NCBI GenBank assembly: GCA_003259005.1
Contig: QLII01000001.1
Location: forward strand, 620,001 to 684,000
Direction of reading: 5' to 3'
From: Spirosoma telluris
GTDB taxonomy: Bacteria > Bacteroidota > Bacteroidia > Cytophagales > Spirosomataceae
Length of the DNA stretch: 64,000 nt
Below, one piece after another: positions 28,101 to 38,049 of the stretch. Within the stretch, counting starts at the first letter, position 1. Each line of letters begins with the position of its first letter. The notes beneath the pieces are model-generated. The model was not told the origin of the DNA and ran no database searches. It saw only the letters and a program-made list of their open reading frames with translations. The translations under genes and the position numbers were made by a program.

Positions 28101-31100
28101 ATGCTCCATTATTTTACCTTTACTGATGACACATCCAACAAATTCTGGCAAATTGAAACCAACGATTCTAGACTCACCGTCACCTTTGGACGGATTGGTA
28201 CAGTAGGCCAACATCAGCAAAAAACCTTCGAAACCGTTGATCGCTGCCAGGAGGAAGCCAGCAAACTGATCCGCGAAAAAACGCGAAAAGGCTATGTCGA
28301 ATTAGTGAATGGCGTGGCCTTTTCAGCTCAGCCACAGTCAACTACGAAAGCAACTCAAACCGACAATATACAGGCACAGGAAGCTGTATTAAACCGCTAT
28401 GATGAAATTATCCGCACAACGAAAACCGATCTACTTTTACCCTTTCTGCAAAGCGTGGATAAACGTCATTACGTAGCACTTGGAAGGAAGATAAAAGAGG
28501 CCAGAAAGCATTGGTGTGAGTATGTAGAACTAAAATCTCATGAATGGAACACCGAGAATCGTAATTCAGCGTGGGGATACAGAGGTACGGTAGCCCAGCG
28601 AAACATCGTCAATCAATCAGCACTGGCTGTTTTACCCTTGTCTGATGCTAAAAATTTTGATCTTTACTGGCTACTGGCTGGGTCGGAATGGGGTAACTAT
28701 ACGCTTCCTATTCTTCAATGGATACGCCCTAAATGGCTGACCGACTTTCTGGCGTCAACTGCCCAGAAAGAACGCTGGCGTATTCTCGACTATCGCCAAT
28801 TGCGCCTATTGGAACAGGAAAAGCTAATCGACTATCAGCCTGAATTATTTGCCCTCTCTGTGGCAAATCTGGCTACGTATAATCATCATACAAGCCAGCG
28901 AAATGAAGCACAGGCCTACATCGATTTTTTGACATCAGACACTATTTTCCTAAACCGCGAGCTTCCCAGTTTATTCGACTATCCTGCCCCCGTAAACGAT
29001 AGCGTTTACTCGATCAAAGATCCCGACGGGATGTATAAACCAATATCCATCTGGTCGCAGGTCTTCGCCCGTTTACTTACCGACGGTAAACTCGATCGGC
29101 TGTGGTTCTTCGAAAAATCGCTGAGTGTTCAGACCAAAGACTGGAATACGAATTTGCGTCAGTTTTATCGCAAACAAGTGGAAGCCGCCAGTCCCAGTTC
29201 AGCCGAGTTACTGGCGTTGCAATCAAATCTGTTCCCATTGCTGGCCGCGCAGCATCCGCACGTAGTAAGCTGGACAATTGGTTTCCTCAAACTGATTTAT
29301 ACCGAGCCAGATTTTCAGGTGGGCGAGCTGCTCGACTGGGCAAGTTCGGTCATGATGCGGGACGACTGCAAAACAGCGCTGAAAACGTTTTTGGGTATGC
29401 TGGAATGGCTCATGAAAACCCAGCCAGATCAACGAACGGCTATTGCTTCGCTGCTGACAGATATATTCGTTATCAACGATTTATCCCTGCAAACTAAAGC
29501 CACTTCGCTGCTCGTTACATACGCCGACCCTACGGATACGGATCTACAAAACCGGCTTAGTGCCTACACCGGACAGATGCTGGGTAACGTCGGTACTGAC
29601 TTGCGAAAGTTCCTGATCAATGAGGAAACGATTTCAGTCCATGACGTTACGGATTCCGTCACGTATCAGTATGAGCCATTAAAGCTAGTACCGCGACTCG
29701 TACCAGGTCAGGAAGTGAAGTTGCCTGCTACCTGGAACGACTTTGTGTTTCTGATTGGCCAGTTCATCGCATCCGAAGATCCGTTGGATATGGAAATTCT
29801 GATGAACGCCCTCATTTTGCCACCGGCTGATATGCCCATTGATTTTAGGCTGCAGTTGAAGGTATACGAAAAGCGACTCGAGAATATGCGCTTCAGTCCG
29901 ATGGCAACGAAACAATGTTTAAGTCGCTACGTATTGTATTGGTTATCAGACGATATGAACGAAACGAAACTCCAGTACGATCTGAATTTGATTGTGGTCA
30001 GTAATCACAAATCAGATTTAATTTCAGTCACTAATAAACGATTGAAACCCGTTCACCGAAAGTGCAAAAGTAAGTCGACTCTATCCTTACTGAGCTTGCC
30101 AACTCATGCACCTTACTGGGTTGCCCCAACGACTTTGGTAGAGCGACTGCTAGCTTACCAGCAAGCGGATGAGTTAATTGACCCACTCGATTTAGCCATT
30201 GCGATTGCCCGAATGCCGCGTGAAGATACCGGGAAAGCCATCATCCTTTGCGATGAACTGGATGGCGAGATGGCTCAATTAATGCGCTATTGTCTCGGCG
30301 TTTCCAACGAAATTATACTTCCCAGTAGTAAAATTTTCAATCAGCTTTTATCGGTTTTTCGGGAAAACAACTCAGAGAAGGATCAAACTGCCTTGTGGGC
30401 AATGGCTACCCGTACGTTCGGACCAGATGCTGTTTATCCCGCATTTGCCGATACGTATCTTAGTAATGTACCGAATGTAGTGACTCCTTTTGTGCCGACG
30501 TACACGATTAAAGAGAATCGGAATGAATGGAAGAATTATCGAACCAAGGAATTGGAATATAGCCCTTCCTGGAGAGAGCTTCAGTTTACACTACCAACGA
30601 TCAATAAAACGGTGCCAATATTTCTTTATAGCAATGACTTACGTTATTGTCAGGGAAATAATCTGCGTTGGCATTTTGACAATATGGCGGCTGTAGATTT
30701 AGGCTTTTGGTACAGTCTCATTCCCCAACAACCAGAAGCTTTATTTACTGTAATTGCCAGATTCGGCGTCCTTACTTCTGATGGGTCAGCTTCAGTAGCG
30801 CATGCGATTAACTTGATGCTGCAACCTGCTTTTCGGTTCCGGGAGATGTCAATGCTGCTAGTGAGTTGTGGATTATTGACAAAAAAACGCCAAACCGGGG
30901 CACTAGCAGCTGAAGTGCTTATTCATCACATTGCAGAACAAAGTCTCGACGTATCGGCACTCGGAGATCGGCTGGGCTGGTTGCTGGCAGGCAATTACGC
31001 ACCCGTACAACGGTTGATCGACGTATTGAATTTGGTGAAAGACGTTAGCCCAATTCACAACAAAGCATTGTTACAAACACTTGATGCCCTGTTCGTCCCC

Positions 31101-31274
31101 TTTTCGGCGGTGGGTGCTGCGCCCAAGAATACCGCAAAGCTGCTGGAGATTTACCTTGACCTGCTGGTAAAATTGGGAGACTCGCCCGCTCAGGCTACCA
31201 TTGCCACGCTAACAAACTGGCAGACAATACCCTCGTTGAAAAAACTCGCTATAGCCATTCTGAAAAAAGCCTGA
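28101..31274 (+). CDS. WGR domain / DUF6493-like large protein
   Basis: 1057 residues. The first ~75 residues form a WGR domain (FWQIETNDSRLTVTFGRIGT, then a Thr/Lys-rich end), a module seen in PARPs and in bacterial MolR/YehI-like proteins and linked to nucleic acid or ADP-ribose signalling. The rest is a long helical repeat (HEAT-like) region that I assign to DUF6493 or a relative with moderate confidence. ATG 28101 is chosen; TTG 28065 is a possible longer start. Five bases separate it from the SWIM gene, so the two are co-expressed. In other genomes such pairs sit with MoxR ATPase and VWA genes; neither is present here. Confidence 0.75.
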   Translation: MLHYFTFTDDTSNKFWQIETNDSRLTVTFGRIGTVGQHQQKTFETVDRCQEEASKLIREKTRKGYVELVNGVAFSAQPQSTTKATQTDNIQAQEAVLNRYDEIIRTTKTDLLLPFLQSVDKRHYVALGRKIKEARKHWCEYVELKSHEWNTENRNSAWGYRGTVAQRNIVNQSALAVLPLSDAKNFDLYWLLAGSEWGNYTLPILQWIRPKWLTDFLASTAQKERWRILDYRQLRLLEQEKLIDYQPELFALSVANLATYNHHTSQRNEAQAYIDFLTSDTIFLNRELPSLFDYPAPVNDSVYSIKDPDGMYKPISIWSQVFARLLTDGKLDRLWFFEKSLSVQTKDWNTNLRQFYRKQVEAASPSSAELLALQSNLFPLLAAQHPHVVSWTIGFLKLIYTEPDFQVGELLDWASSVMMRDDCKTALKTFLGMLEWLMKTQPDQRTAIASLLTDIFVINDLSLQTKATSLLVTYADPTDTDLQNRLSAYTGQMLGNVGTDLRKFLINEETISVHDVTDSVTYQYEPLKLVPRLVPGQEVKLPATWNDFVFLIGQFIASEDPLDMEILMNALILPPADMPIDFRLQLKVYEKRLENMRFSPMATKQCLSRYVLYWLSDDMNETKLQYDLNLIVVSNHKSDLISVTNKRLKPVHRKCKSKSTLSLLSLPTHAPYWVAPTTLVERLLAYQQADELIDPLDLAIAIARMPREDTGKAIILCDELDGEMAQLMRYCLGVSNEIILPSSKIFNQLLSVFRENNSEKDQTALWAMATRTFGPDAVYPAFADTYLSNVPNVVTPFVPTYTIKENRNEWKNYRTKELEYSPSWRELQFTLPTINKTVPIFLYSNDLRYCQGNNLRWHFDNMAAVDLGFWYSLIPQQPEALFTVIARFGVLTSDGSASVAHAINLMLQPAFRFREMSMLLVSCGLLTKKRQTGALAAEVLIHHIAEQSLDVSALGDRLGWLLAGNYAPVQRLIDVLNLVKDVSPIHNKALLQTLDALFVPFSAVGAAPKNTAKLLEIYLDLLVKLGDSPAQATIATLTNWQTIPSLKKLAIAILKKA

Positions 31275-31278
31275 TTTT

Positions 31279-32625
31279 ATGGAAACCCTAACTGATTATG
31301 GCTACGCATATGCGTCGGCTTCTGCTATTAACAAAACTGATCTGAAGAGTTCCTTACTGCTGTCGCATCAGACTGAACTCGAAGAGGTCAACAACATTCC
31401 CTGCTTTTTCTGGGGCCGACTGCGTGAACCTTATTTGGCCGCTCGCTGTCTGATGACCGTTGCCAAAACGGTACGTTCCCGATTTGCGCTGTCCATGCAG
31501 GAATTAATGGCGCTACGTGACCCCATCGTTACGGCCGGAGCCGGACAGGTTCGCTTCGAAGGATTTTCGTCGTGTAATGGCGTTTATGCCCGCTTAGATA
31601 TTCTGCCCGAAGGCCTGGATGGCGAGTTTCTGGCGAGTGGTACGACCAACGTGGATTTCAACGAGCCAATGATTAACGCCCTGAATGGCATTACCAAAAC
31701 CGAAGACATGGTGTTGTCGGTAGGGCAGAAATCCGTGACGGTCATTACCGAGAAAACAAAGGTAGTCGAACGCAAAGTGACGCTGCCGAATCGCTGGATT
31801 AAGGGTCTGACGAGTGTACAACATTATCTGGCAGACATGCAACCTATTTTTACCCTAACTAAAGCGCAGGCGCTACAGCTTTTCCAGAGTCTTCCGAAAG
31901 GGGGACTCAAAGCTGATGTATTTATTGTTCAGCGCGCGGGTAAGTTTCTGTTTTCGCCCTTGCAACAGGGCCAGGTAGTACGAATTGGGGGTGCCCATCG
32001 ACTTCGATTGATGGAGGGATTGCTTCCGTTTTTGGATAGTCTCAGCATTTATCAAAGTGCTGATGGGCAGGCTGCTGGCTTTGTTCTCATGCTGGGTGCT
32101 CAGCAACTGGTTTTTGCTTTTTCGGGGGATGCATATCGTGGGTTTTCGGGCGAGGGTAAGGCGTTAGAACATCTAATTGACGACCTGCCTCTGGAGTTGG
32201 TGTATGGATTCAGTAATCTGCTGAAAGCCAACGAAGCGTTCAACCCTACGTTGCTCTCTATCGAGCATGATATTGATTTTGACAACATGAATACCCTCAC
32301 CGCGCAACTATCGAGTATCGGGCTGCTGGGTTTCGATTTAGTTGGTAATCAGCATTTTTACCGACGCTTGCCCTTTAAAACCCAACGCATTCTAAGCCTG
32401 AACCCACGTCTGAAAAACGCCAGAAAACTCGTTGCTGATAATGATATTCAGATCGTTGCCCAGAAAATGGGCTATGTTGAGGCCCGTGTGAAAGGTTCAG
32501 ATGATGCCTTTCACACGGTTATTATCGAAAACGAACAGTCTCGCTGTACTTGCGACTGGTTTATGAATCACCAGACCAAACGTGGACTTTGTAAGCACAT
32601 ACTGGCGGTAAAGATGCGGGAGTAG
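31279..32625 (+). CDS. SWIM zinc-finger protein partnered with the WGR gene
   Basis: 448 residues ending in a SWIM zinc finger, C-x-C-x12-C-x-H (CTCDWF ... GLCKH), a domain that binds nucleic acid or protein. The preceding ~420 residues have no family I can name. They resemble the body of YehQ-like SWIM proteins found in MoxR-VWA-SWIM-WGR clusters. Starts five bases after the WGR gene stop. A conflict or stress role is inferred from gene clusters of this kind, not from direct evidence. Confidence 0.8.
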   Translation: METLTDYGYAYASASAINKTDLKSSLLLSHQTELEEVNNIPCFFWGRLREPYLAARCLMTVAKTVRSRFALSMQELMALRDPIVTAGAGQVRFEGFSSCNGVYARLDILPEGLDGEFLASGTTNVDFNEPMINALNGITKTEDMVLSVGQKSVTVITEKTKVVERKVTLPNRWIKGLTSVQHYLADMQPIFTLTKAQALQLFQSLPKGGLKADVFIVQRAGKFLFSPLQQGQVVRIGGAHRLRLMEGLLPFLDSLSIYQSADGQAAGFVLMLGAQQLVFAFSGDAYRGFSGEGKALEHLIDDLPLELVYGFSNLLKANEAFNPTLLSIEHDIDFDNMNTLTAQLSSIGLLGFDLVGNQHFYRRLPFKTQRILSLNPRLKNARKLVADNDIQIVAQKMGYVEARVKGSDDAFHTVIIENEQSRCTCDWFMNHQTKRGLCKHILAVKMRE

Positions 32626-32649
32626 CCGAGCAAAATAGGCGTCGATTGT

Positions 32650-32871
32650 TTATTCTTTAGACTTATATTCTCCATCAAGTGCATACTTGCCGAAAAGAAT
32701 CAGCCCGCCCACCACGATAGGGACGAGTACACAAAGGACCACCCACCCAAACACACGGTCTTCGAGTTTATCGCTGCCTATTTTAATCAGACTATCGGTA
32801 ATGCGCTCATAACCAACGTAGATGCCGAGTAGTATCCAGATAATGCCGAGGTATTTTTTGACTTGTTCCAT
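32650..32871 (-). CDS. Small two-helix membrane protein downstream of the MFS transporter
   Basis: 73 residues with two transmembrane helices (about 8-24 and 43-61) and a charged loop between them. No family that I can name with certainty. It lies 63 bp after the MFS gene on the same strand, separated only by a word palindrome, and such small proteins recur next to MHS-type transporters in Bacteroidetes. It may be an accessory subunit. Confidence 0.7.
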   Translation of the reverse strand: MEQVKKYLGIIWILLGIYVGYERITDSLIKIGSDKLEDRVFGWVVLCVLVPIVVGGLILFGKYALDGEYKSKE

Positions 32872-32872
32872 G

Positions 32873-32957
32873 TTTTAATGAGTGAAAGAGCGAATGAATG
32901 AAAGAGTGAAATGTTCCAGCAAGTTTTCGCTCATTCACTCATTCACCCTTTCGCTCT
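32873..32957. repeat. Intergenic word palindrome overlapping the MFS C-terminus
   Basis: GAGTGAAAGAGCGAATGAAT in the left arm pairs with CATTCACTCATTCACCCTTTCGCTCTT-type words in the right arm (read in two parts). The right arm encodes the last seven residues and stop of the MFS transporter. Confidence 0.85.
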
Positions 32958-34500
32958 TGTTATTCAGATAAAGTAGCCCAATCACGAAACACACGCCCGC
33001 TACCAGAATCGGATACCAAAGTCCTTCGAGGTATGGTTTTGCTACCGAGCCAGGTACGGCTTCATTGGCTTTGGTGGCCGTTGCTACTAAGGCCGTGGCA
33101 ATGAAGGGGGTTAGTCCACCAAAAATGCCATTGCCAATATGATAGGGTAGCGACATCGACGTGTAGCGAATCCGGGTTGGGAATAATTCGACCAAAAAAG
33201 CCGCAACGGGACCATACACCATGGTTACATAGACCACTTGCACAAACACCAGCAGAACCATGAGCCAGAAACTTGCCCTGGGCAGGGTGACCGCCTTGGT
33301 CAGTTCGGGTTTGGACGGTTGGCTGGACGGATTCGTTGTAATTGTTTTCTCGATGTCTTTCGCAATGAGTCCACCCTCATAAAAATGGGTTGTGGTCATG
33401 GTGGTCAATAAACTGCCATTGTCCTGCTTGGTCAATTTACGGTCAATCGTTTGGGCATCGACAAATTCCTGTTTCTGACTTAAATCGGTCAGGCTGTACA
33501 GTTTATCGTAGATTGGGCGATAGGTGAAAATCCCCAGCGCCATACCAGCCAGCATAATCGGTTTGCGACCAATACGATCCGACCAGCCACCAAACACGAT
33601 AAAAAAGGGCGTTGCTGCCAGTAAGGCAATGGCGACGATCATATTTGACTGTACAAATTCAACGTTGCAGGCTTTCTGAATAAACGACAAGGCATAGAAT
33701 TGCCCCGTGTACCAGATAACACCCTGGCCCGCCGTCGCTCCAAACAAGGCTAACAAGACCAATTTTAGATTTTGCCGCTTTCCAAAACTCTCGGCCAGAG
33801 GATTTTTTGAGAGATTGCCTTCCGATTTTAGTTTGGAAAATAAAGGGGATTCGGCCATCCGCATCCGAATGACAATAGACACCCCCACCAAGATAATCGA
33901 CAGTAGAAACGGTATCCGCCAGCCCCATTCCGAAAATTTGTCAACTCCGACGGATTCCCTCGTAAGCATAATCACACCCAGCGACACGAACAAACCGAGC
34001 GTAGCCGTCGTCTGGATAAAACTCGTATAATAGCCCCGTCGACCTTCAGGGGCGTACTCGGCCACATAGGTAGCGGCTCCGCCATATTCGCCACCAAGAG
34101 CAAGACCCTGAATTAAACGGAGCAGCAAGACTAATAAGGGAGCCCAAAAGCCAATCGAAGCATAACCGGGAATCAGCCCGATAGCAAAGGTCGAACCTCC
34201 CATCAGCACCAGCGTCACTAAAAAGGTGTACTTCCGGCCTACCAGATCACCCAGCCGCCCGAAAACCAAGGCACCAAATGGACGAACGATAAAGCCTGCA
34301 GCAAACGTTGCCAGGGTCGACAGCAATGCTGCAGTAGGATTGTCTTTTGGGAAAAACTGGGTCGATAATATAGCTGCCAGACTACCGAAGATATAAAAAT
34401 CGTACCATTCGATGAGCGTTCCGACCGACGAGGCCGAGATGACGCTGAACAAGGTTCGATTATCAACGGCCTGTTTCGCTTTGGCTCGATGGGTACTCAT
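32935..34500 (-). CDS. MFS transporter, metabolite:H+ symporter (MHS/ProP-like) family
   Basis: 521 residues, twelve predicted helices. MHS marks are GTLIEWYDFYIFG near the N-terminus, the MFS loop GRLGDLVGRKYTF between helices 2 and 3, and LALGGEYGGAATYVAEYAPEGRRG. A ~80-residue polar insert between helices 9 and 10 (about 340-415) is unusual in length. Substrate cannot be told; relatives carry organic acids, proline or betaine. The C-terminal NKSERVNE is written by the adjacent repeat, so the last residues are probably not functional. Intact frame. Confidence 0.88.
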   Translation of the reverse strand: MSTHRAKAKQAVDNRTLFSVISASSVGTLIEWYDFYIFGSLAAILSTQFFPKDNPTAALLSTLATFAAGFIVRPFGALVFGRLGDLVGRKYTFLVTLVLMGGSTFAIGLIPGYASIGFWAPLLVLLLRLIQGLALGGEYGGAATYVAEYAPEGRRGYYTSFIQTTATLGLFVSLGVIMLTRESVGVDKFSEWGWRIPFLLSIILVGVSIVIRMRMAESPLFSKLKSEGNLSKNPLAESFGKRQNLKLVLLALFGATAGQGVIWYTGQFYALSFIQKACNVEFVQSNMIVAIALLAATPFFIVFGGWSDRIGRKPIMLAGMALGIFTYRPIYDKLYSLTDLSQKQEFVDAQTIDRKLTKQDNGSLLTTMTTTHFYEGGLIAKDIEKTITTNPSSQPSKPELTKAVTLPRASFWLMVLLVFVQVVYVTMVYGPVAAFLVELFPTRIRYTSMSLPYHIGNGIFGGLTPFIATALVATATKANEAVPGSVAKPYLEGLWYPILVAGVCFVIGLLYLNNKSERVNE

Positions 34501-34587
34501 AGAGAAAGGAGAAGGAAGAGATTTAAGGTATTAAAGAGGTTTAGGATGGGTTTTTACCGTATAAACAGCGAAATGGCATATTCGCCG

Positions 34588-35229
34588 TTATGGTGCCAGG
34601 CGTTCGATACGCCAGTTTCCCTGTTCATAGGTATACTGAATCCGGTCGTGCAATCGGCTGGGACGCCCTTGCCAGAACTCAATGACATCGGGCATTACCC
34701 GGAATCCGCCCCAATGAGCGGGGCGCGGAACGGGCTGATCGGCAAATTGAGCTTCCAGTTCACGCTGCCGATTTTCTAATACGTCGCGGCTATCAATCAC
34801 ATCGCTTTGGGGCGATACCCAGGCTCCAATCTGACTTCCGCGCGGGCGACTACTAAAATAGGCATCTGATTCCTCCGAACTAACTTTCTCCACTTTTCCT
34901 TCAATGCGAATCTGTCGTTCAAGTTCAGGGTAAAAAAAAGTAAGCGCTGCGAAAGGATGTTGCGTCAATTCACGTCCTTTGCGGCTTTCATAATTCGTAA
35001 AAAAGACAAATCCTTCATTTGATACATCTTTCAACAACACAATTCGCCCATCGGGTCGACCCTCAGCAGTAACGGTGCTAACATGCATTGCATTAGGCTC
35101 TGGAACCCCGGCCGCTAACGCAGCATCGAACCATTGCCGGAACTGTGCAATGGGGTCAGGAGCGACGTCGGTGGTATCTAAACCACTTAAGGTGTATTCA
35201 TTTCGTAAATCACTAATAGCAGATGACAT
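34588..35229 (-). CDS. pdxH: Pyridoxamine 5'-phosphate oxidase
   Basis: 213 residues, the usual length. FMN-dependent oxidation of PNP/PMP to pyridoxal phosphate, last step of vitamin B6 synthesis and salvage. Motifs: [20 protein letters not shown] (FMN binding), [16 protein letters not shown] (phosphate and FMN), and the C-terminal [13 protein letters not shown] substrate site. ATG at 35227-35229 chosen ([12 protein letters not shown]) over a longer upstream frame. Divergent from the DUF349 gene. Confidence 0.95.
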   Translation of the reverse strand: MSSAISDLRNEYTLSGLDTTDVAPDPIAQFRQWFDAALAAGVPEPNAMHVSTVTAEGRPDGRIVLLKDVSNEGFVFFTNYESRKGRELTQHPFAALTFFYPELERQIRIEGKVEKVSSEESDAYFSSRPRGSQIGAWVSPQSDVIDSRDVLENRQRELEAQFADQPVPRPAHWGGFRVMPDVIEFWQGRPSRLHDRIQYTYEQGNWRIERLAP

Positions 35230-35279
35230 TCTGTGAGCTTGTTTAAAGGCTGTACTACAAGAAAATTCGCATTTTATCG

Positions 35280-35288
35280 TACTTTTGC
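35280..35288 (+). promoter_or_regulatory. Candidate -7 element for the DUF349 gene
   Basis: TACTTTTGC fits TAnnTTTGC, 25 bp before the ATG at 35313. No good TTG was found 19-21 bp upstream, so only half the promoter is supported. Confidence 0.45.
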
Positions 35289-35312
35289 AAAAGTAATCGG
35301 TACGTTCCCAAC

Positions 35313-37700
35313 ATGGCAAACCAAGAACAGGAAATTAACCAGCAGCCAGAAGCCACTAAACAGGCTAATGGATCGCTGGCAGTGCATATTCCCGAAGATA
35401 CCACACCTCCTGCTGTGGTCGCCCCCGAATTAGCTTTCGAGGGTAGTACGACTGCGCCCGAATTGGCAGAAGCCGAAACCGCACCAGTTGTTGACGCGCA
35501 GTCAGATGAAGTGGGTGATCCTGATACAATGACTAACTCAACAGCCACACCTGTCGACAGTAGTACACCTGTAGCTTCTTCGGATGAAATAACAGAGGCT
35601 CCCGAAGCTGCATCAGCAATTATAACTGAGCCCGTAGTCGAAGCCCCAACGTTGAGACTCTTTCGGAGTTGACCGAAGAGCCAGTGGCTGAAACGGCAGA
35701 CACTCCTGTTGTTGAGACTGTAGTAGAGCCCGTTGAGGTATCTGCGGTTGATACGCCAGCTGTACCTGCCGTAGATGCAACTGCGCCGGAATCAACTGAT
35801 ATGCCGGAGATTAGCGAAGAAATCACGGCGCAATATGCCGATGTTCCGGAGGCCGATGATGAAACGTCAACTCACTCACCAGTTGATTATAGCCAGTTTA
35901 CGAAGCAGGACTTTGTTAATCTGCTCGAAACCCAAATGGCTGCTATTAGCACGCCTTCGGTTGGGCCTGGTGATTTCAAAAAGGCAGATCTGGTACTGAA
36001 AGAAGTTAAGCCCCTATTCGATCAGATGAAGCGGGCCGAACGCGAAGCAGCGTTACAGGCTTATGTTGCTGATACGGGTGCGGAAGAAGGCTTTGATTAC
36101 AAATACGACGATGCTGTTAGCCGTTTCGACGAGCTGTACAAGCAGATCAAGAGCCAGAAGAATACCTATTTTCAGAATTTAGACAAGGCAAAGGAAACCA
36201 ACTTCGCATCGAAAACGGAGTTGCTGACTCGCCTTCGTGAACTGGTTGAAACCGACGAAAACAACGCGGGTGATCCTAAAGTAAGCTGGAACGAGTTCAA
36301 GAAAATTCAGGACGATTGGAAATCGGCCGGAAACATGAATTCGCCCCACAACGCTACGCTTTGGGCAACTTACCACGCCTTGGTTGATCGCTACTATAGC
36401 AACCGTAATATTTATTTTGAATTAAAAGAGCTTGACCGCAAACGCAATACATCCCTGAAAACGGAGGTTATTGAAAAGGTCGAAGCGATGGCGAAAGCAT
36501 CGGATGAAACGCCTGTAACCCGGCAAACCATCGACGAAGCCAACGCTTTATTCGAAGAATACAAGCACATTGGTCCAGCTCCTAAAGCTGAACAGGAAGT
36601 GTTGTGGGGCGCATGAAAGCTGCTTTAGATGTATTATACGACAAACGTCGTGGACAGACGAATGAGCAGCGGAAAGAGTCAGCGCAATTGTATGAGGAGA
36701 AGTCGGCAATTTATGAAGAACTAGTACCCATCACTTCGTTCGCATCGAACAGTATTAACGACTGGAACGACAAAACGAAAGCGGTAATGGCCTTGCAAGA
36801 TCGCTGGAATGCGATTAAGGGACCAATGCCTCGCGAAGAAGGTAAGGAGCTTAGCAAAAAATTCTGGGCTGCCCTAAAAACGTTCTTCCACAATAAGGGT
36901 GAATTTTTCCGTCAACTCGAGAGCAAGCGGGAAGAAAACCTGCGGGCTAAAGTCCAGCTCTGTGAACAGGTTGAAGCCATTCTGGCCTCAGGAGAAGAGT
37001 CGCCTGAATTGACGCAAACGGTTATCGAGTTGCAGCGCCAGTGGAAAAATATCGGTCAGGTTCCAGAAAAACAGAAGAACACCATTTTTGACCGGTTCAA
37101 AGCCGCCTGTGACGCGTTCTTTAATAAAAAACGTTCGAAAAATCAGGAGACCGAACGCGAGTTTGAAGGAAATCTGGCTCAGAAAATTGCCCTGATCGAA
37201 CGGATCGAAGCGGCTGCCAACGCCAATGCTGATCTGTCTCAATTAAATGAGTTCAAGAAGGAGTGGAATGCGATTGGATTTGTTCCCAAAAAGGACATGC
37301 AATCGACTCAGAAACGCTATATTAATGCAGTAAATGCACTGGTAGGCGCAACGGGTAAAATTCCGGCCAAAGATAAGGAGCGGATTATGCTTCAAAGTGA
37401 GGCCGAAGCAACTCGTCCTGGTGGTTCCCGGAACAGCGGTGGCGGTGGACGCGATCGTGACCGGGATTTCAATAGGGGGGGGGCGACCGCGATGGCGGAG
37501 CTGGTAACAAGCGTGAAAGTGACATTCGTCGGCGTATTACCACGATCGAAAACGATATCGCTACCTATCGGAACAACATAGAATTCTTTGCTCGTTCAAA
37601 GAACGCTGATAAACTACGTGCTGACATCGACAAGAAAATTGCCGAGGCTGAAAAGCAGTTAGACGATCTGCGGCATCAGTTGCGCGTTGCGCAGGCCTAA
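35313..37700 (+). CDS. DUF349 domain protein, three frameshifts
   Basis: 796 residues after repair. The first ~190 residues are an acidic, Ala/Pro/Thr/Val-rich low-complexity region; then about five helical DUF349 repeats (recognisable by W-x3-K-x2-Q-D-x-W-K patterns, for example [16 protein letters not shown] and [15 protein letters not shown]), and a C-terminal Gly/Arg/Asp-rich linker with a coiled coil. Frames break at 35648-35649 (AA for AAA), 36606-36609 (GGGG for GGGGG) and 37475-37483 (nine G for ten). DUF349 proteins are of unknown function and are often large in this phylum. Confidence 0.85.
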
Positions 37701-37714
37701 GTTAAGATTAGTTT

Positions 37715-37771
37715 AAAAAGTAAAAAGAGTGGTTGGGATGTAAATCTGGCCACTCTTTTTACTTTTTTTTT
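37715..37771 (+). terminator. Terminator after the DUF349 gene
   Basis: AAAAAGTAAAAAGAGTGG (37715-37732) pairs with CCACTCTTTTTACTTTTT and ends in a run of T, 14 bp after the stop codon. Confidence 0.85.
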
Positions 37772-37780
37772 CAGAACTAG

Positions 37781-37812
37781 TTTGCAGGAAAGACACAAAT
37801 TGCCTACTTTTG
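37781..37812 (+). promoter_or_regulatory. Bacteroidetes promoter of the tRNA gene
   Basis: TTTG at 37781-37784, a 20-bp spacer and TACTTTTG at 37805-37812 give a full match to the -33/-7 consensus of the Bacteroidetes primary sigma factor, about 33 bp before the tRNA. Confidence 0.8.
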
Positions 37813-37844
37813 CATCACAATTCGGAAACGAGTTGAGAATTGTT

Positions 37845-37928
37845 GCCAGTGTCGGATAGCGGTCGATTCCGCCTGATTTGTAATCAGGATGCGCAAGCGC
37901 GTCGGGGGTTCGAATCCCTCCACTGGCT
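37845..37928 (+). tRNA. tRNA-Thr(UGU) with a long class II variable arm
   Basis: Acceptor stem GCCAGTG/CACTGGC is perfect, discriminator T. The D arm is GGA/TCC with an 11-nt loop (TAGCGGTCGAT) resembling serine tRNAs. The anticodon arm CCTGA-TTTGTAA-TCAGG carries anticodon TGT (37879-37881). The variable region is 15 nt (ATGCGCAAGCGCGTC) and folds as GCG-CAAG-CGC, a class II arm, unlike normal threonine tRNAs. The T arm is GGGGG-TTCGAAT-CCCTC. G1-C72, C2-G71, G35 and U36 are threonine identity elements as known from Escherichia coli. CCA is not encoded (TCC then C). It has its own promoter and terminator. Confidence 0.85.
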
Positions 37929-37937
37929 CCCTGATAA

Positions 37938-37970
37938 TCAGCCACTTAGCAGAAATGTTAAGTGGCTTTT
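37938..37970 (+). terminator. Terminator after the tRNA
   Basis: AGCCACTTA pairs with TAAGTGGCT and is followed by TTTTTT, ten bases after the tRNA 3' end. Confidence 0.85.
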
Positions 37971-38049
37971 TTGATAAGGTTGCAACTAAGGGGGATCAGT
38001 GGATCAATTCCGGATCAATTCCAAAAGTTGTGGAGCAACTTGGGACTGG

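Noticed and set aside
37845..37928. Reading the unusual tRNA as tRNA-Tyr(GUA) or tRNA-Ser
   Set aside because: Placing GUA in the loop breaks the anticodon stem; the seven-base loop TTTGTAA fixes UGU. The discriminator U and G1-C72/C2-G71 do not suit serine.
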